Source of the DNA: Elysia crispata
Lineage: Eukaryota; Mollusca; Gastropoda; Plakobranchidae
Reading direction: 5' to 3'
Assembly (NCBI GenBank): GCA_033675545.1
Contig: JAWDGP010001473.1
Location: 360,001-424,000 of the forward strand
Length of the DNA: 64,000 nt
Positions 15,651 through 28,000 of the stretch are shown here, piece by piece. Under the pieces are notes generated by a model. The model saw only the letters and a list, made by a program, of their open reading frames with translations. It was not told where the DNA came from and did not search any database. The translations under genes and the position numbers were made by a program. Position 1 is the first letter of the stretch. Each line of letters begins with the position of its first letter.

Positions 15651-15765
15651 AGTGGTGAGAAAAGGCGAAAGATAAAGAAAGAGAGTGTTTTAGAGAAAGA
15701 GACAGTGAGAGACAGATAAAAAGAGACAGTGATAGACAGATAAATAGACAGACAGACAGGTTGAT

Positions 15766-15859
<94 letters not shown>

Positions 15860-16066
15860 CCTGCTATTATTCTCATTAATCGAAAGTGGACCTAATTGAT
15901 CTAAGTTGCATTCAATTATATTCTCCTTCTCTCCATTATCTCTTTCGTTGTTAAGACAAGAGAAAAGGCATTATTAAAGAAGTAGGCAATAAGAGTCAGG
16001 AAAGACAGAGGCAGAATAAAGAGTGAAGACGGAAAAAGAAAGAGAAAACGAGAGAGAGAGAGAAAA

Positions 16067-16147
<81 letters not shown>

Positions 16148-17746
16148 GAAAAAGGAAATAGATTATAAAAAGATAGATAGGTAGATACATAGATATAGAT
16201 AATTGGAAGATTAATCCAAACATTTCAATAAAGTGTTCAACTCTGAGAGCTTTAAAGTAGTATCAAACTATCTTACTTTAAATATCCCTGTATGGCACCG
16301 TCATGCATCTATTTTAAACAAAACACAATGAGAAATTATTTGTCATTTTGTAAGAAACTTTGTTTTTGAAACACCAGTGTAGCATGCTGCAATATTTAAG
16401 GTAAGATCCGAAACAAGAGATAGATAGAAAGGAGATAAATAGAAGATAAGTATGAATAATAAAAGTGCTCAACTATGGGAGGTTTCAAAAGTTGTAGACG
16501 ATATTACCTAACATATCTTTGCATGCTAGCTAGATAAACAGATAGTGGATATATACTGATAGAGCAAGAGAGAGTGAAAGAGATAAAGGTATTTCTTCCA
16601 AAAATACATGCAGGTAATTACAATAATAAGTAGATTATTCAATAAAACTGAGAGAACACAAAATTTTATACCATCAATCTAGTGTGCATGCTTTGTTTTT
16701 TGATGCTCTTTTTATCAATCAACTCTGTCATATAGACTAAACAAAGTGAGCTCCTTGCTTAATGACACATAGATTTCCTTTGGGTTTTGCTTGAAATGAA
16801 CACCGCTCATGCCATTATAGTGAAGTGTAATGATCAATGGAAGGCAAGAAAAGTTGGAAGACCATAGTCAAAGATAGGCTACCTATTCTACAGTTTGAGC
16901 AATTATTCATCTGACTATCATGCGATGAAAGTACTCTTTTCCCACCAAGCTCACTATAATTTTTAAGTCCCCTGGAATTTTCATAAAACTCTTCGGCAAA
17001 CTTATAGGACATCTAGATTTGAATGATGAAGGAACTTGGTCGGCCCCCATCAATGAGTGTGGTAGTTTTAGCAATTCAGATTAAGCATATAGCTCAAATA
17101 CGATCTATTTATGCAATGTTTCATATTTTTCTCTTGCATCCTTTTTCCCATGACGTCCAAAATATTCTTTCATATATCTCTATCATTTCATCAGAATTAT
17201 GCTTAACTTGATAGATAATACAGTTTTGCTGGGACTCAAAATAAAAAGGATAAAATGTATTCAATTAAGTTTTGTTCTCAGTGTTATTAAAAAATCTTCC
17301 AAATTGTCAGGACACAACTCACAAGACAGTGATGGATGGCTTTCTTTCAATTGGCACATATTCAAGAATATATGTCTCTTGATGAATGTGCATTATACAG
17401 TAATACAAATGTGAGCACTTAGGACAATTCAAGCGCAGGTCGTTCATGTCTGTTACAAGCAAAGCTCCTATGAGAGACAGAATGAGTTTATCTGATGGCA
17501 CTTTTAAAGAAAACCTTTAAATGAAAACAACTTTGGACATAATATTGCTAGAGTTACATTTTTCTATACTTTAACGGGCAGGAAAGAACCAACCACTTTA
17601 TATGTCATAATTCAGACCTGCAATTGATTTTGTATGGCTGTGTATAGGAAGATCAAATTTTCAGCTTCAAAACATTTTGTACTTACCTCTGAGAGCAATG
17701 ACAAAAGGCCTAAGATTATCAAAGAAGACATTGTGAATTGTAACAT
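9761..17746 (-). CDS. VOPP1: VOPP1/WBP1-family single-pass membrane protein, 6 coding exons, 292 aa
   Basis: The coding exons on the minus strand are 17687-17746, 13835-13866, 12420-12527, 11861-12140, 11441-11516 and 9761-10083. All have AG/GT borders and the phases join without a break. Residues 1-20 form a hydrophobic signal peptide (starting MLQFTMSS). Residues 26-46 hold a Cys-rich ectodomain with CC pairs at 38-39 and 45-46. A single membrane segment at about 60-84 contains WYFWFL and is followed by RRRR. The Pro-rich cytoplasmic tail has PPAY (155-158), LPPY (176-179) and PPPY (209-212), the type of motif bound by WW domains of NEDD4-class ligases. The CC-CC / WYFWFL / Arg-stop layout is that of vertebrate VOPP1, with WBP1 and WBP1L as relatives. 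Human VOPP1 is about 172 aa, so this tail is much longer. VOPP1 is known as an endo-lysosomal membrane protein that binds WW-domain proteins; localisation here is inferred. The family call is firm. The choice of VOPP1 over WBP1-like is less so. Confidence 0.82.
13432..13746. repeat. Compound trinucleotide repeat (CTA/CTG/CTT)
   Basis: Interrupted CTA, CTG and CTT units, purest (CTA)n at about 13559-13630. It lies in a VOPP1-like intron just downstream, on the minus strand, of the 32-nt exon. Confidence 0.95.
14617..14738. repeat. (GATA)n-(GA)n microsatellite
   Basis: GATA units passing into about 45 GA units. Confidence 0.95.
14860..14892 (-). CDS. Possible alternative first coding exon of the VOPP1-like gene
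   Basis: On the minus strand an ATG at 14892 opens an 11-codon frame (MYLGFSLSNRS) that runs to a consensus donor (TTCG|gtaagt) at 14859. The phase is 0, exactly what exon 13835-13866 needs. The sequence just upstream (about 14990-15240) is richer in CpG than its surroundings, as expected of a promoter. If used, it would replace the signal peptide with a non-hydrophobic leader. It could instead be a purely 5'UTR exon or chance. Confidence 0.3.
15560..15855. repeat. Two (GA)n blocks joined by GACA/GATA units
   Basis: Pure GA at about 15568-15648 and 15772-15855, with degenerate GACA and GATA units between. Confidence 0.95.
16045..16144. repeat. (GA)n microsatellite
   Basis: Nearly pure GA repeat with two short A-rich interruptions at its left end. 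Confidence 0.95.
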
Positions 17747-17807
17747 AATACAGGCTGAGATGCTTTTCAGACTGTCAGACTCTCTATCATGGCTCTTTTA
17801 GGTTGAT
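17687..17807 (-). CDS. VOPP1-like first coding exon with 5'UTR and upstream acceptor
   Basis: This exon encodes MLQFTMSSLIILGLLSLLSE and ends in a strong donor (GAG|gtaagt, intron from 17686). The sequence just above 17807 on the minus strand is a good acceptor (pyrimidine tract then gccgcag). The start-codon exon is therefore preceded by a 5'UTR intron, and the promoter lies further right. A possible 5'UTR donor (gtcag|gtgggtgagt on the minus strand) sits near 19505-19515, but nothing in the sequence proves its use. Confidence 0.6.
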
Positions 17808-18016
17808 CTGCGGCAAGAAAAAGAGGTCACATTAATATTACAACAAATTTTAAAACGCACACTGTAGACAACATACAACCTATCTACCTTATTGTAACTT
17901 AATATTGGTATTTATGCCATAAAATTTCTGATTATTATGCTCATATATAATAATACACACAAACACACACATAACTGTAACATTTCTGAACATTGAACTG
18001 CTCTGTACTTTTCAGA

Positions 18017-18082
18017 GTACCAGTGGTCGTAAGGTTAAAATATCCACAGCATAAACCAGCCTTTTTAGGTTTGACCCCAACA
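18017..18082 (+). repeat. Degenerate tRNA-derived SINE head
   Basis: An A-box-like stretch (ccagtggtcgtaaggttaaaa) is followed about 35 nt later by the B-box-like ggtttgacccc, in tRNA spacing. It is too diverged to fold as a functional tRNA. Confidence 0.35.
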
Positions 18083-19125
18083 ATGTTGTGGGTGTGTGTA
18101 GGGTCTAATCTTTCAAGTCCTGTTTGGCCAAGGTTTGTCTGATATGTCCAAAAGACCTAGATCACCTTGTTGTGTGCAGATTGTTAACAAACCTTCTTCA
18201 ACTATAGAAAAAAAAAGCTGCAATGTTGTTAACAATGCTAGTTGAAGATTGGCACATGACACTCTTACTCTAGAGAAACTTCATGCAAGCTGTGTGATGA
18301 GTCATGATCAGCAATACAAACATTATCAACAAAAATTCGATATTAATGAGAATAGACCTCACGTAGCAGATATTATTGGATTATTGAATATATATATATA
18401 TACTTTTCCAGTCGTCAATGTCTACCACTTCAGATTGGGTACGTTGGTTTAGTAAATATATATATGATGATGCCATAGTTTTTTTTTTTTTTTTGATATA
18501 GTCATTGTTGGAAAAATTATTTACAAATATAAAAACCAAACGTAATCTTTTTCTATGGCCCGATCAAATGGAGCCCGCTTTAGTAAAATATTTTTTGATA
18601 GAGATCATACCCGTGATTTGGAAGTCCTTCAAATCAAGGATGGAAAGTATCAACTCTAAAAGAGGAAATTCAGCATTTCATGTTCAACTATTTTGAAACA
18701 CTTCAAAAAGTGATGGATTCAAGAACAGAATGCACAACATCAGGATTTATGCCAAACTTCATTGTCAGGGATGTTTGTGAAGGGATGAAGTAGAAATTTG
18801 AATACTAAAGCTATTGCCAAGATCATTAAAAGTCAAATGCAAACATTTGGCAAGCATATGTTTTAAAAAAATAAACAAAGCAATAAATAATAGAATGATG
18901 AGAATTATGTGAGAGACTAGGTTTAGGTGAGCAAACTTGTGATTTATATAATGCAAGGTTCAGAAGCTCATCTGAATTAGATTCTCATGGTACCTCCTTA
19001 TGGAATTATCTTTCACTTTGAACATTGTTTGGCGATAGAAGTCTGTCTATCAAAACACCAAGAAAAGAGAACCAACTATCAATTTGCACAAGATACACCT
19101 TTAGCCTATATGATTTGGTAATTTG

Positions 19126-20285
<1,160 letters not shown>

Positions 20286-20628
20286 TCTACAATTTTACTG
20301 TATTTTCAGATGTTATTAATCATTAACAACATAAGCTAGTATATAATAAGGTAGCAGCTTAATAAGAGATTGGTGATTACTAAACATTGTGTAATTTAAA
20401 ATGATATATGTTTTTGTCTCATATGATATAGTTGCAGTTAGCTGTAGATCAATTGAGAAATTAATTATTAATACCAGACCACTTTCAGTACTTACACTAA
20501 ATTATGCTGTTTAAATTTTCTTTTAACTAATAGACCCAACTCCCTTTTGACTATTATGTTATATTTTTCCTATGTACATTGTCATTGAAGCTCATATTTG
20601 TCAATGATTTTTTTTATTCCTCTCCGTT

Positions 20629-20637
20629 ATAAAAGGG
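20629..20637 (+). promoter_or_regulatory. TATA-like element upstream of FHIP2 candidate start
   Basis: TATAAAAGG matches the TATA-box consensus and lies about 107 nt before the candidate FHIP2 start codon, leaving room for a start site near 20660. The region is AT-rich, so chance occurrence is possible. Confidence 0.3.
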
Positions 20638-20743
20638 AAGCAATCTAGTTGAAATCTGTTATTTTGTATGAAAGTTGGTCAGATTGAAAAAAAAAAAATT
20701 ACCCTTAATGCTGGGTTACCTTCTTTTGCCTGTAAAAAAAAAT

Positions 20744-20764
20744 ATGTTTCAACTGGACAAGCTG
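20744..20764 (+). CDS. Candidate first coding exon of FHIP2
   Basis: ATGTTTCAACTGGACAAGCTG is followed directly by a consensus donor gtgagt, in phase 0. That is the phase the first certain FHIP2 exon (25080) requires. The predicted start MFQLDKL begins with Met-Phe like vertebrate FHIP2A, but is about nine residues shorter than that family's first exon. A TATAAAAGG element lies 107 nt upstream (20629-20637). I found no better ATG-plus-donor pair in phase 0 between about 19 and 25 kb, but an exon further upstream cannot be excluded. Confidence 0.38.
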
Positions 20765-22349
20765 GTGAGTGTTCATACATATAAAAAAGTATTTGAACAT
20801 GATTTGTGGATTCCGACTAATTAAAAAAACGGAAACATCTAATCTAATCAAGCATGACATTGATTGAACTTTTTAAAAAAGAAGTTGAACAATTTTCGAA
20901 TAAAATTCTTTTTTTAAATTTATACATAATTGTGTAACACTTATTTTATGGATCATTTGTGTTGTTAAAACTCTATCAAAACAGTGAGTCATACATGTGC
21001 TTGAATTAAAAAGTTCATAGGACCTTTGAACACAATTTCAACTTCGAAAAAGCAGAATAATAGGGTCTTTGAAGGAGCTTACCTTTCTATTTAAAAAAAA
21101 AATAATAGAAAATACAAGTGGGATGGATGCAGTAGCAATGCACATCTCTAGATTTTACTCCTACGTACTGGTGAAAATATAATTCTCTTTGACATAGCAA
21201 GCATATTTGTCATTCTCTTTTTCTTTACATTTTAAGTTATGGTGAATTCAAAGTTAAGAATGATACAATCCATAACTTTGCTCTTTATTTCATTCAAACT
21301 CTTCCCTCAGCAAGTAAACCATATTGCTGACCAGAACAATGAAAAAAGCCATGTTTAACAAGTTTACAAGTTTCATCCAACAAACTGTTGATGTGGTATG
21401 TGCATGAAAATATGACTTAATAATTATAGAGTGTGAAAGATATGCGAAGAAGTATAAAAAAGTATAGAAAACAAGTAACAAAGGCATTAATATTTTTCCA
21501 AAAGAAATTTTTACGTTTTGAAATGATTTTTATACTAAGATTCTTCTTTTTATCTATTTATTAATTATTATTCAAGTCTTTAACCTCATGAGGAAAGATT
21601 CAACTTTAAAAAAAAATTGTTTCAGACCAGATTTATGAACCCACCAAAATATGAGTACATTTGTAAAACATTGAAATATGAACTAATAGTGTGACTGTTT
21701 TCAAGAACTGATGAACAGGAGCACATACCCATGAATGCAAGATAAAAATTAGGGCCAGCTGGATGACTTTACAGGCCAATTTATTATTTTGCTGAATTTT
21801 CTTTTTAATCTCATTCACAAGAAAAGACTATCAATTTCCTTTTTGTCAGTGCATCAGCCAGTAATGCCTGAAAATAAAAAATGCTCTTCAGATGCAAAAA
21901 CAAACCTATGTGAATAAAAAATCTAACCTGTTAATTCCTTACTCCATCCAATGATATTTTTCTGTTTCATTCTCTACACTCTTGATAGTTACTAGATGCT
22001 TTGCCATGATAAAAGAAATAGCTGTAACCAGCTATGGATATCGATAGGGTTCTCTCATGGAAATAAGCTGACTAAGATAAACGAAGAAAGCTATCACCTT
22101 TTTTGTGGTATGAAAATTAGATCAATTCGTAGTAAATTTTAAATTTTATTAAATGTTTTCTTAACCCTTTGACTGCTTCATGTTTCTAAAGAGTGCGTCA
22201 GAATATGCTTATATCACTTCAAGCACATTTCAAAGCAAAAAAGAGTGAGGCTAAGTGCTGTTCATGACAATGGTTTGAACCTTGCCTGGAGAATATACTT
22301 AGATATAAAAAAATTTCATTGTGTTACGGCATCAGCTAAACAAATACGG

Positions 22350-22455
22350 TTATGATATGGATATACCTACTACTTCTACAGTGCTTAGGGCCTCGTACCT
22401 GGTACATCTACAGCTTAGGCAAAGGATTCAGAAACCATCCTGTGTAAGGATTGAT
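22350..22455 (+). repeat. Dispersed repeat, copy 1
   Basis: Copy 1 shares ttatgatatgga, cct.cta..tctacag.gc, agggcct, cctggt..tctacagc and a final aaggattgat, in order, with 44638-44759. The two copies are diverged, with small insertions and deletions. The family is not recognised. Confidence 0.55.
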
Positions 22456-22510
22456 GGATGGTGCATCTCAAATATTGTGAGAGGATTGACAGTATCATAT
22501 CTCACAATTT

Positions 22511-22875
22511 AATGACTCTACAAAACAGAATGAACAGCTGTGCATCAAACAGAATTATGACTGTATTGTTCAAATCCACAAAAGCTAAAGATGTAAATCT
22601 CATAAGAGGGCAATGGTGGTTTGACTTTTATGGCTTTGTTTTCCACCAATTTGTGCAAGATGGTGTGAACAAATAATGTATGGGAGTAACATAATTTTTT
22701 CTCATATAATTATTAATGACTGCACACAAACCGAATGAACATCTTTGCTTTAGACAGGATTATGACTATTTAATTTGTCTATGAATGGAAAAACTAGACA
22801 TAAACCCTTGCAAGGTTGGTTTGATTTTTATGGTCTAGTTTTCCTACAAGATGATGCGTCTATATAAATTAATGC
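22511..22875 (+). repeat. Diverged direct duplication, ~204-nt spacing
   Basis: 22511-22680 and 22715-22875 align end to end. Both begin aatgact.c.cacaaa.cgaatgaac-like, pass through attatgact and gg.ttg.tttTATGG, and end with ttttcc.ac.a and gatg.tg. The copies are clearly related but have many substitutions, so the duplication is old. Short open frames here are not recognisable. Confidence 0.55.
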
Positions 22876-25079
22876 TTGAAGGTTGACAAAATTATATTTT
22901 AAGAGGAATTTGAAGTCTGAAGCATCCAGTGTAGATAATTTAAATCTGAATCAAATTCATTGGAAAGTGGAAGCTATTGGAAAGATCCATGAGGTATCAA
23001 AGATTTCTTGAAGATGATCTAATGTGGATGTTTAAGCTATGAGTAAAAAGGAGCTATCAAGATCTTTTTTCTGGGACAATAGTTTTGGCTGTAATATTGG
23101 TTTTAAGAGAAAAAAGGGTATCGCCATAAATCAAAAGCCTGCGGATGATCACATTTTACATTAGGTCTATGAGAGCACTGAAATGATGATGCTTCTGTAT
23201 TTGCAAAGCTATCCTCAGATGCTGGTTATGGCTCCGCTTCATGAAATCTCTCTTAACACTCAGAGTTACAAGTCAATCCCAAAAAAGAATTAAGACAATG
23301 TTGGAATAATGTTTGGAAAAAGAATAGGTTTTGAGGCCATTTGTTGAAGCTGTTTGAGAAATGCGAATGCAGAAGGCTATTGGGAAGGTAACCCTTTCTT
23401 TCATAAATACATAGTATGGCATATTACTTCACATCGGATCATTGGATGTTATCACTAAAGACACTTTTACTCTTGAGTCATATGTTGCAAATATAATAGT
23501 GGAAAACAAGTATTCCTGTACTTTCCTAATGTAATCTTTTTAAAGATGATTCTAAATGCATTTATTCAAAGTGATGCAAACCTCAACAAACAAAAAGTGT
23601 TTAGAGATGCACTGCTTCGCACAGATTCAAAGCTGTCCATTTTTGAAAAAATAAATCATATGCACATATTGATGATTATTTAAAAGGGCCTAATGAAGAT
23701 TGGAATTAAAAAAAAAATATAAATAATACCAGAGGACTTTCAAAAACAATCTCCATTCAAATTGTACATCTATCCTAACTTAAAGAGCTGAATTTAGTTT
23801 TTCAACTGAAAAGGCTCTTTTGCTGTGTGACATTATGAAGAAATATGATCTTTCCAACATCATCATCTTTTTTATTTTTTTTTCCCCTTCTTTTCCCTTT
23901 CACTGTCCTTCAGTATGGACGGACAAAGCTTTCAGTTCCATTTCTCATTACCTGTCATAAAATTTTATCCTTTCTGGGCTCAAAACCAAATTCACCATTC
24001 TCAATAAATTGTTTATTGGAATTTTTAGATATCAAAATATTAAAGTTTGTAGTAAACACACGTCTAAGCACTCTAAATTATAATACAGTGGTTAGTTTCT
24101 GTTTATCAGTAGCACAGCAGGCCCCAATACTTATGGTATAAATGGCCATACGTGGGATAAGGTCTAAAAACTGATTAAAAATGAAAGTTTTAAATCAATG
24201 CAATCAAACTCACGTATCTTAACATCACTTCAACTTAAATATGATGTTTTAAAAGTGTAGGTACTTTATGCCAGGACTTTTATTTGTACTTTAGACAAAG
24301 GACTTTGACTTTTTTCATTGAGTGAATAAAACATGGCAGCTGACATTGGGTAAAATTGTTGCGATAAAATAATTGTTACTGGTACAAGACCTGGATCTTC
24401 AGTTGTCACAAGTTTAAAAAAAAAAACAAAGAAAAAAAGGCACTGTTGGTTATTTTATTATTTGTCTATGATATTTAAAAAAGGGAAGGTGAACAGTCAA
24501 CAGTCACCAATTAAGCTGAAACTTTCTTAATGTCCATAATTTAGGATTTATGATTTGTCAAAATTAAGAATTGGAGTGATGAATAGACATGTGGGAAATA
24601 AGCCATTTTTAAATTTCAAGAAGATGGTGCTAACACTTCCCAAAGACAGTGGCAAAAACGTGAAGCCCATTCATAATTTCTGGTCATGGTATTAGATGGA
24701 TGAAAGAACTGAAGATGGAAAACAATGGAGCGATAATTCAAAAAGATAAAAGTGGCAGATAATTGCAGGCCAAAAATTTTTTGGGTTAGACCTTGTAGGC
24801 CAATCAACTCCAGCCAAATTGCACCCATACATACCTAATACAAACAAAACTTAATTCTACTTTGACTGAAATCTTTTTTTTTTTTTTGCATTAAGTTTTA
24901 CAAGTATTGAAAAGTATACGTTTGCTTCATAAATTGTGAATACTATTTTAATTACTGCTTTGGACAGTTGAAATCCGTAGGTCTAATGGTCTATAATATG
25001 TACTAAACAGAAACATTAATTTTTATTATGAAGCAATATTCTATTAACTAAAATGCAGATATTTGATTTTTTTTTTCAG

Positions 25080-28000
25080 TTTTCCCCAAATATTGCACCT
25101 TATGAAGAATTTGTATATCATTGGAAATCTGTGACAAATTACTTTCTAGACAACAAAGGTAACTATGGTTTTTTCATACTTCTATTTTTTTTTTCTACTT
25201 TGTGAAGCTGTGAATCATTCCTAAAATATTACTCATTTTTTCCATATTCCTGCCCATCACTGATTTTATTCTCAAATACAGTTCTAAAAGATTGAAATAA
25301 TCTATATGAAAAAAATCCTAAATTTGACATGATTTAATGCCTGCAGATAAAGGAAAAGTGCGGAAAGAATTAAAATTTGAAAAAGGATATATTTTAACCC
25401 CTTTCCCCTTTTTCTCATGAAATAAACCTGTTTATATAATCTGTGATGCCTATATTTATTGTTTAATGCTTTTATTCCTGTTCACAGTTTTTCTTTTACC
25501 TTAAGCTAAGCTAGAATTCACTGAGTGAATAACAAGCATTCTCAGAGCAGCTGAAGTATTCTAAGTTGTGCATTAGTACACTATGGCACAGGAAAGGTGG
25601 ATTGTCTCAGTTTATGAAACAGTGTAAACTTGAATAGCATTCAATCTGAAGAAGTGATATGTAATATTTTTTCTCTTTCTTCAGTCTTAATTATGGCTCA
25701 AAAAGTAAAGGAAAAAATAAACTAATCAATATAACTTTTTTGTGTCAATTCAGATGGAGGAGTCCGTATTGAGGAAACCGCATTGCCAGAGCATTTGATG
25801 GCCATGTTACGAATACTGCAGGAAGAAGAGTCCAACTATGGAGAAGCAGGCACAACAGGTGCCTGCCTGGAATACTTGTTGCAGCATAGACTGCTGGAGA
25901 CACTCTACACCTTGGGTCGCACAGATGTAAGTGATACTGCGGTTTGTTTGTGCTCAGCAAATGAGTGGGTGAGTGGGTGCAGCCTAAGAATTTGAGAAAG
26001 AGAGTGTTCTTGTGTATTACTTAGTATTACTGCAAGCTTGATATGTATATATATATAGCACCCACATCATAAATGTCAGCCAATGTCACTAAAGCAGGCA
26101 TATTTCAGATACTATTAGTGTGGGCTGTTTGTACTGTTCCTCTTATCTATAGGGTTGCACCATACCTCTGATATGCCTTACAGTTAAACATCAAGCTCTA
26201 CTATTCTATTCTATTTTAAATGCTTTTCAGTTATCCAAGGTATCATATGAACCGGTAGTTTTTTTTTCCTAAAAATGGCAGCTTGAGATTTCCTCTTTTT
26301 CCACAATGCTACTTTCTCTACTACTCACTGTCAACAATTGAGTCCAAGGTTAATATGAAGTCTATCATTTTCATCTTATCACATCTTTTGTTATTTTGTC
26401 TGGCCTGACATAAGTTTTTGCTGAGCTTGGACTTCTAGGTAAAATTAATAAACATCGTTTATAAATCACTAGACATCAATTTTGTATTATCAATAACTGA
26501 TTATGACAGTTGTAGTATTTTAGAAATAATAATTATTTCACACCTCATCCTGTTGCTAATGTTTGAAATTATTTAATTTAATATTGCTACACAAAGGGAA
26601 CATTTTATTCCATTATTCCCACCCCCCCTCCCCCTTAGTTGCCCATAGATTTAGTCACTTTTTCTTTAAATACACATTTGCAGAAATATAATTTTCGTTA
26701 AGAAATCTTTTGTGTTGTCTGAAAATAATCTGTGGTCTACTCAAACTTTTGGTTAAGGATGGTTTTTACAACACTTTTACAGCATCCTCCAGGAATGAAG
26801 CAGCTTGTTCTGAGTTTTTTCACGAAGGCTTTGTCAAGAATCTCACATCCTTTGTTACCACACATCAACGTACACAGAGCAATACAGGTATAATCATTGA
26901 GTACAGTTGCTTTCAAGTTTTAAAGAATGGAAAACCATAATTCTGAGCTTGCCAGTGATTTCACATAACCATGGTGTGTTATTAATATTTAAGCCTTTTC
27001 CTACCACGATTAAACTCAGATATAATTGTAAACAAGTGTGGTGTCAAATGTTATAAACTATGAAATAACCTTTATCTGGTAAATGATAATATTTGGTTGT
27101 TAAAGATTAGTAATACTGATTGAAATTTTGAAATACCCGTAAATTTTTTCAAGCAAAGCTTTGAAGTATACAATTCTGGCAATTTAAATTACTTTATTAG
27201 TGATATTAGTTTTTTTCTCTTCCTCTATGTCTCTGTTCAAGCGAATGGTGAAAGCATGTGGTGAAACCAGAGCAGCACCCACAGAGAAGGAAGAGATAGA
27301 ATTCCTGTGCACTGTCTGTGCTAAGATCAAAACAGACCCCTATCTGGTGAACTTTTTCATTGAGGTGAGTTTTATGTGTGTGTTTGTCATTTCTAAAATA
27401 CTAAGAAATAGGATTAAAAAAAATTATTCCATAAAAGATGAATAAAATAGCAATTAAACGAGTAACCTGCCTATTTGGAAATACAATGTGTATGGATTAG
27501 TTCAGGTTATATAACACATGTTAACAGAACCATAAGATATGTTCACAATCACTGAAAATCCAGTGAAATATCTTTTAAAGACTAAAAGAGCTAATTTTTT
27601 TTACATATTACTAGATAAAATTTTCTGGAGATGAACTGTTAGCATGATATACACTTTGTTTTAGGTGCTTTTCTAATTGCCTAATTTTTCCATAAAATCT
27701 AATTAATGCCAACCTACTTTTTTCACATCACTTTTCAACTGAATGGTACAGTCCCTCCACCTTACATCACAGTACCTGGGTTTTAATTGAATGTCATAGT
27801 GGATATGCTTTTAGCATGAAATTTTCTCACTTACTCACATGGAAATTCAGGAAATGAGTATGTAGGTTCCTTAATGATCTCTATTACTATGTCACTGATG
27901 CTATCCTTTGGATTTTATAACAAAAAGAGAAATGGGCAATAAGATTTAGGGATTGATGCTTTCTTGAGTTGCTGAAAAAAAATGTCTCTGAGGTTTATTC

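Noticed and set aside
15406..16223. Ser-Leu repeat frames
   Set aside because: They are products of (GA)n tracts read on the minus strand; no start context or exon structure.
18505..18780. Open frames resembling a transposon protein
   Set aside because: Broken by stops, and no diagnostic transposase motif could be found.
21121..21180. ATG frame ending before gtgaaa as FHIP2 first exon
   Set aside because: It has the right length and phase but a poor donor, and the peptide (MDAVAMHISRFYSYVL) has no Met-Phe start like the family. The pair at 20744 is better.
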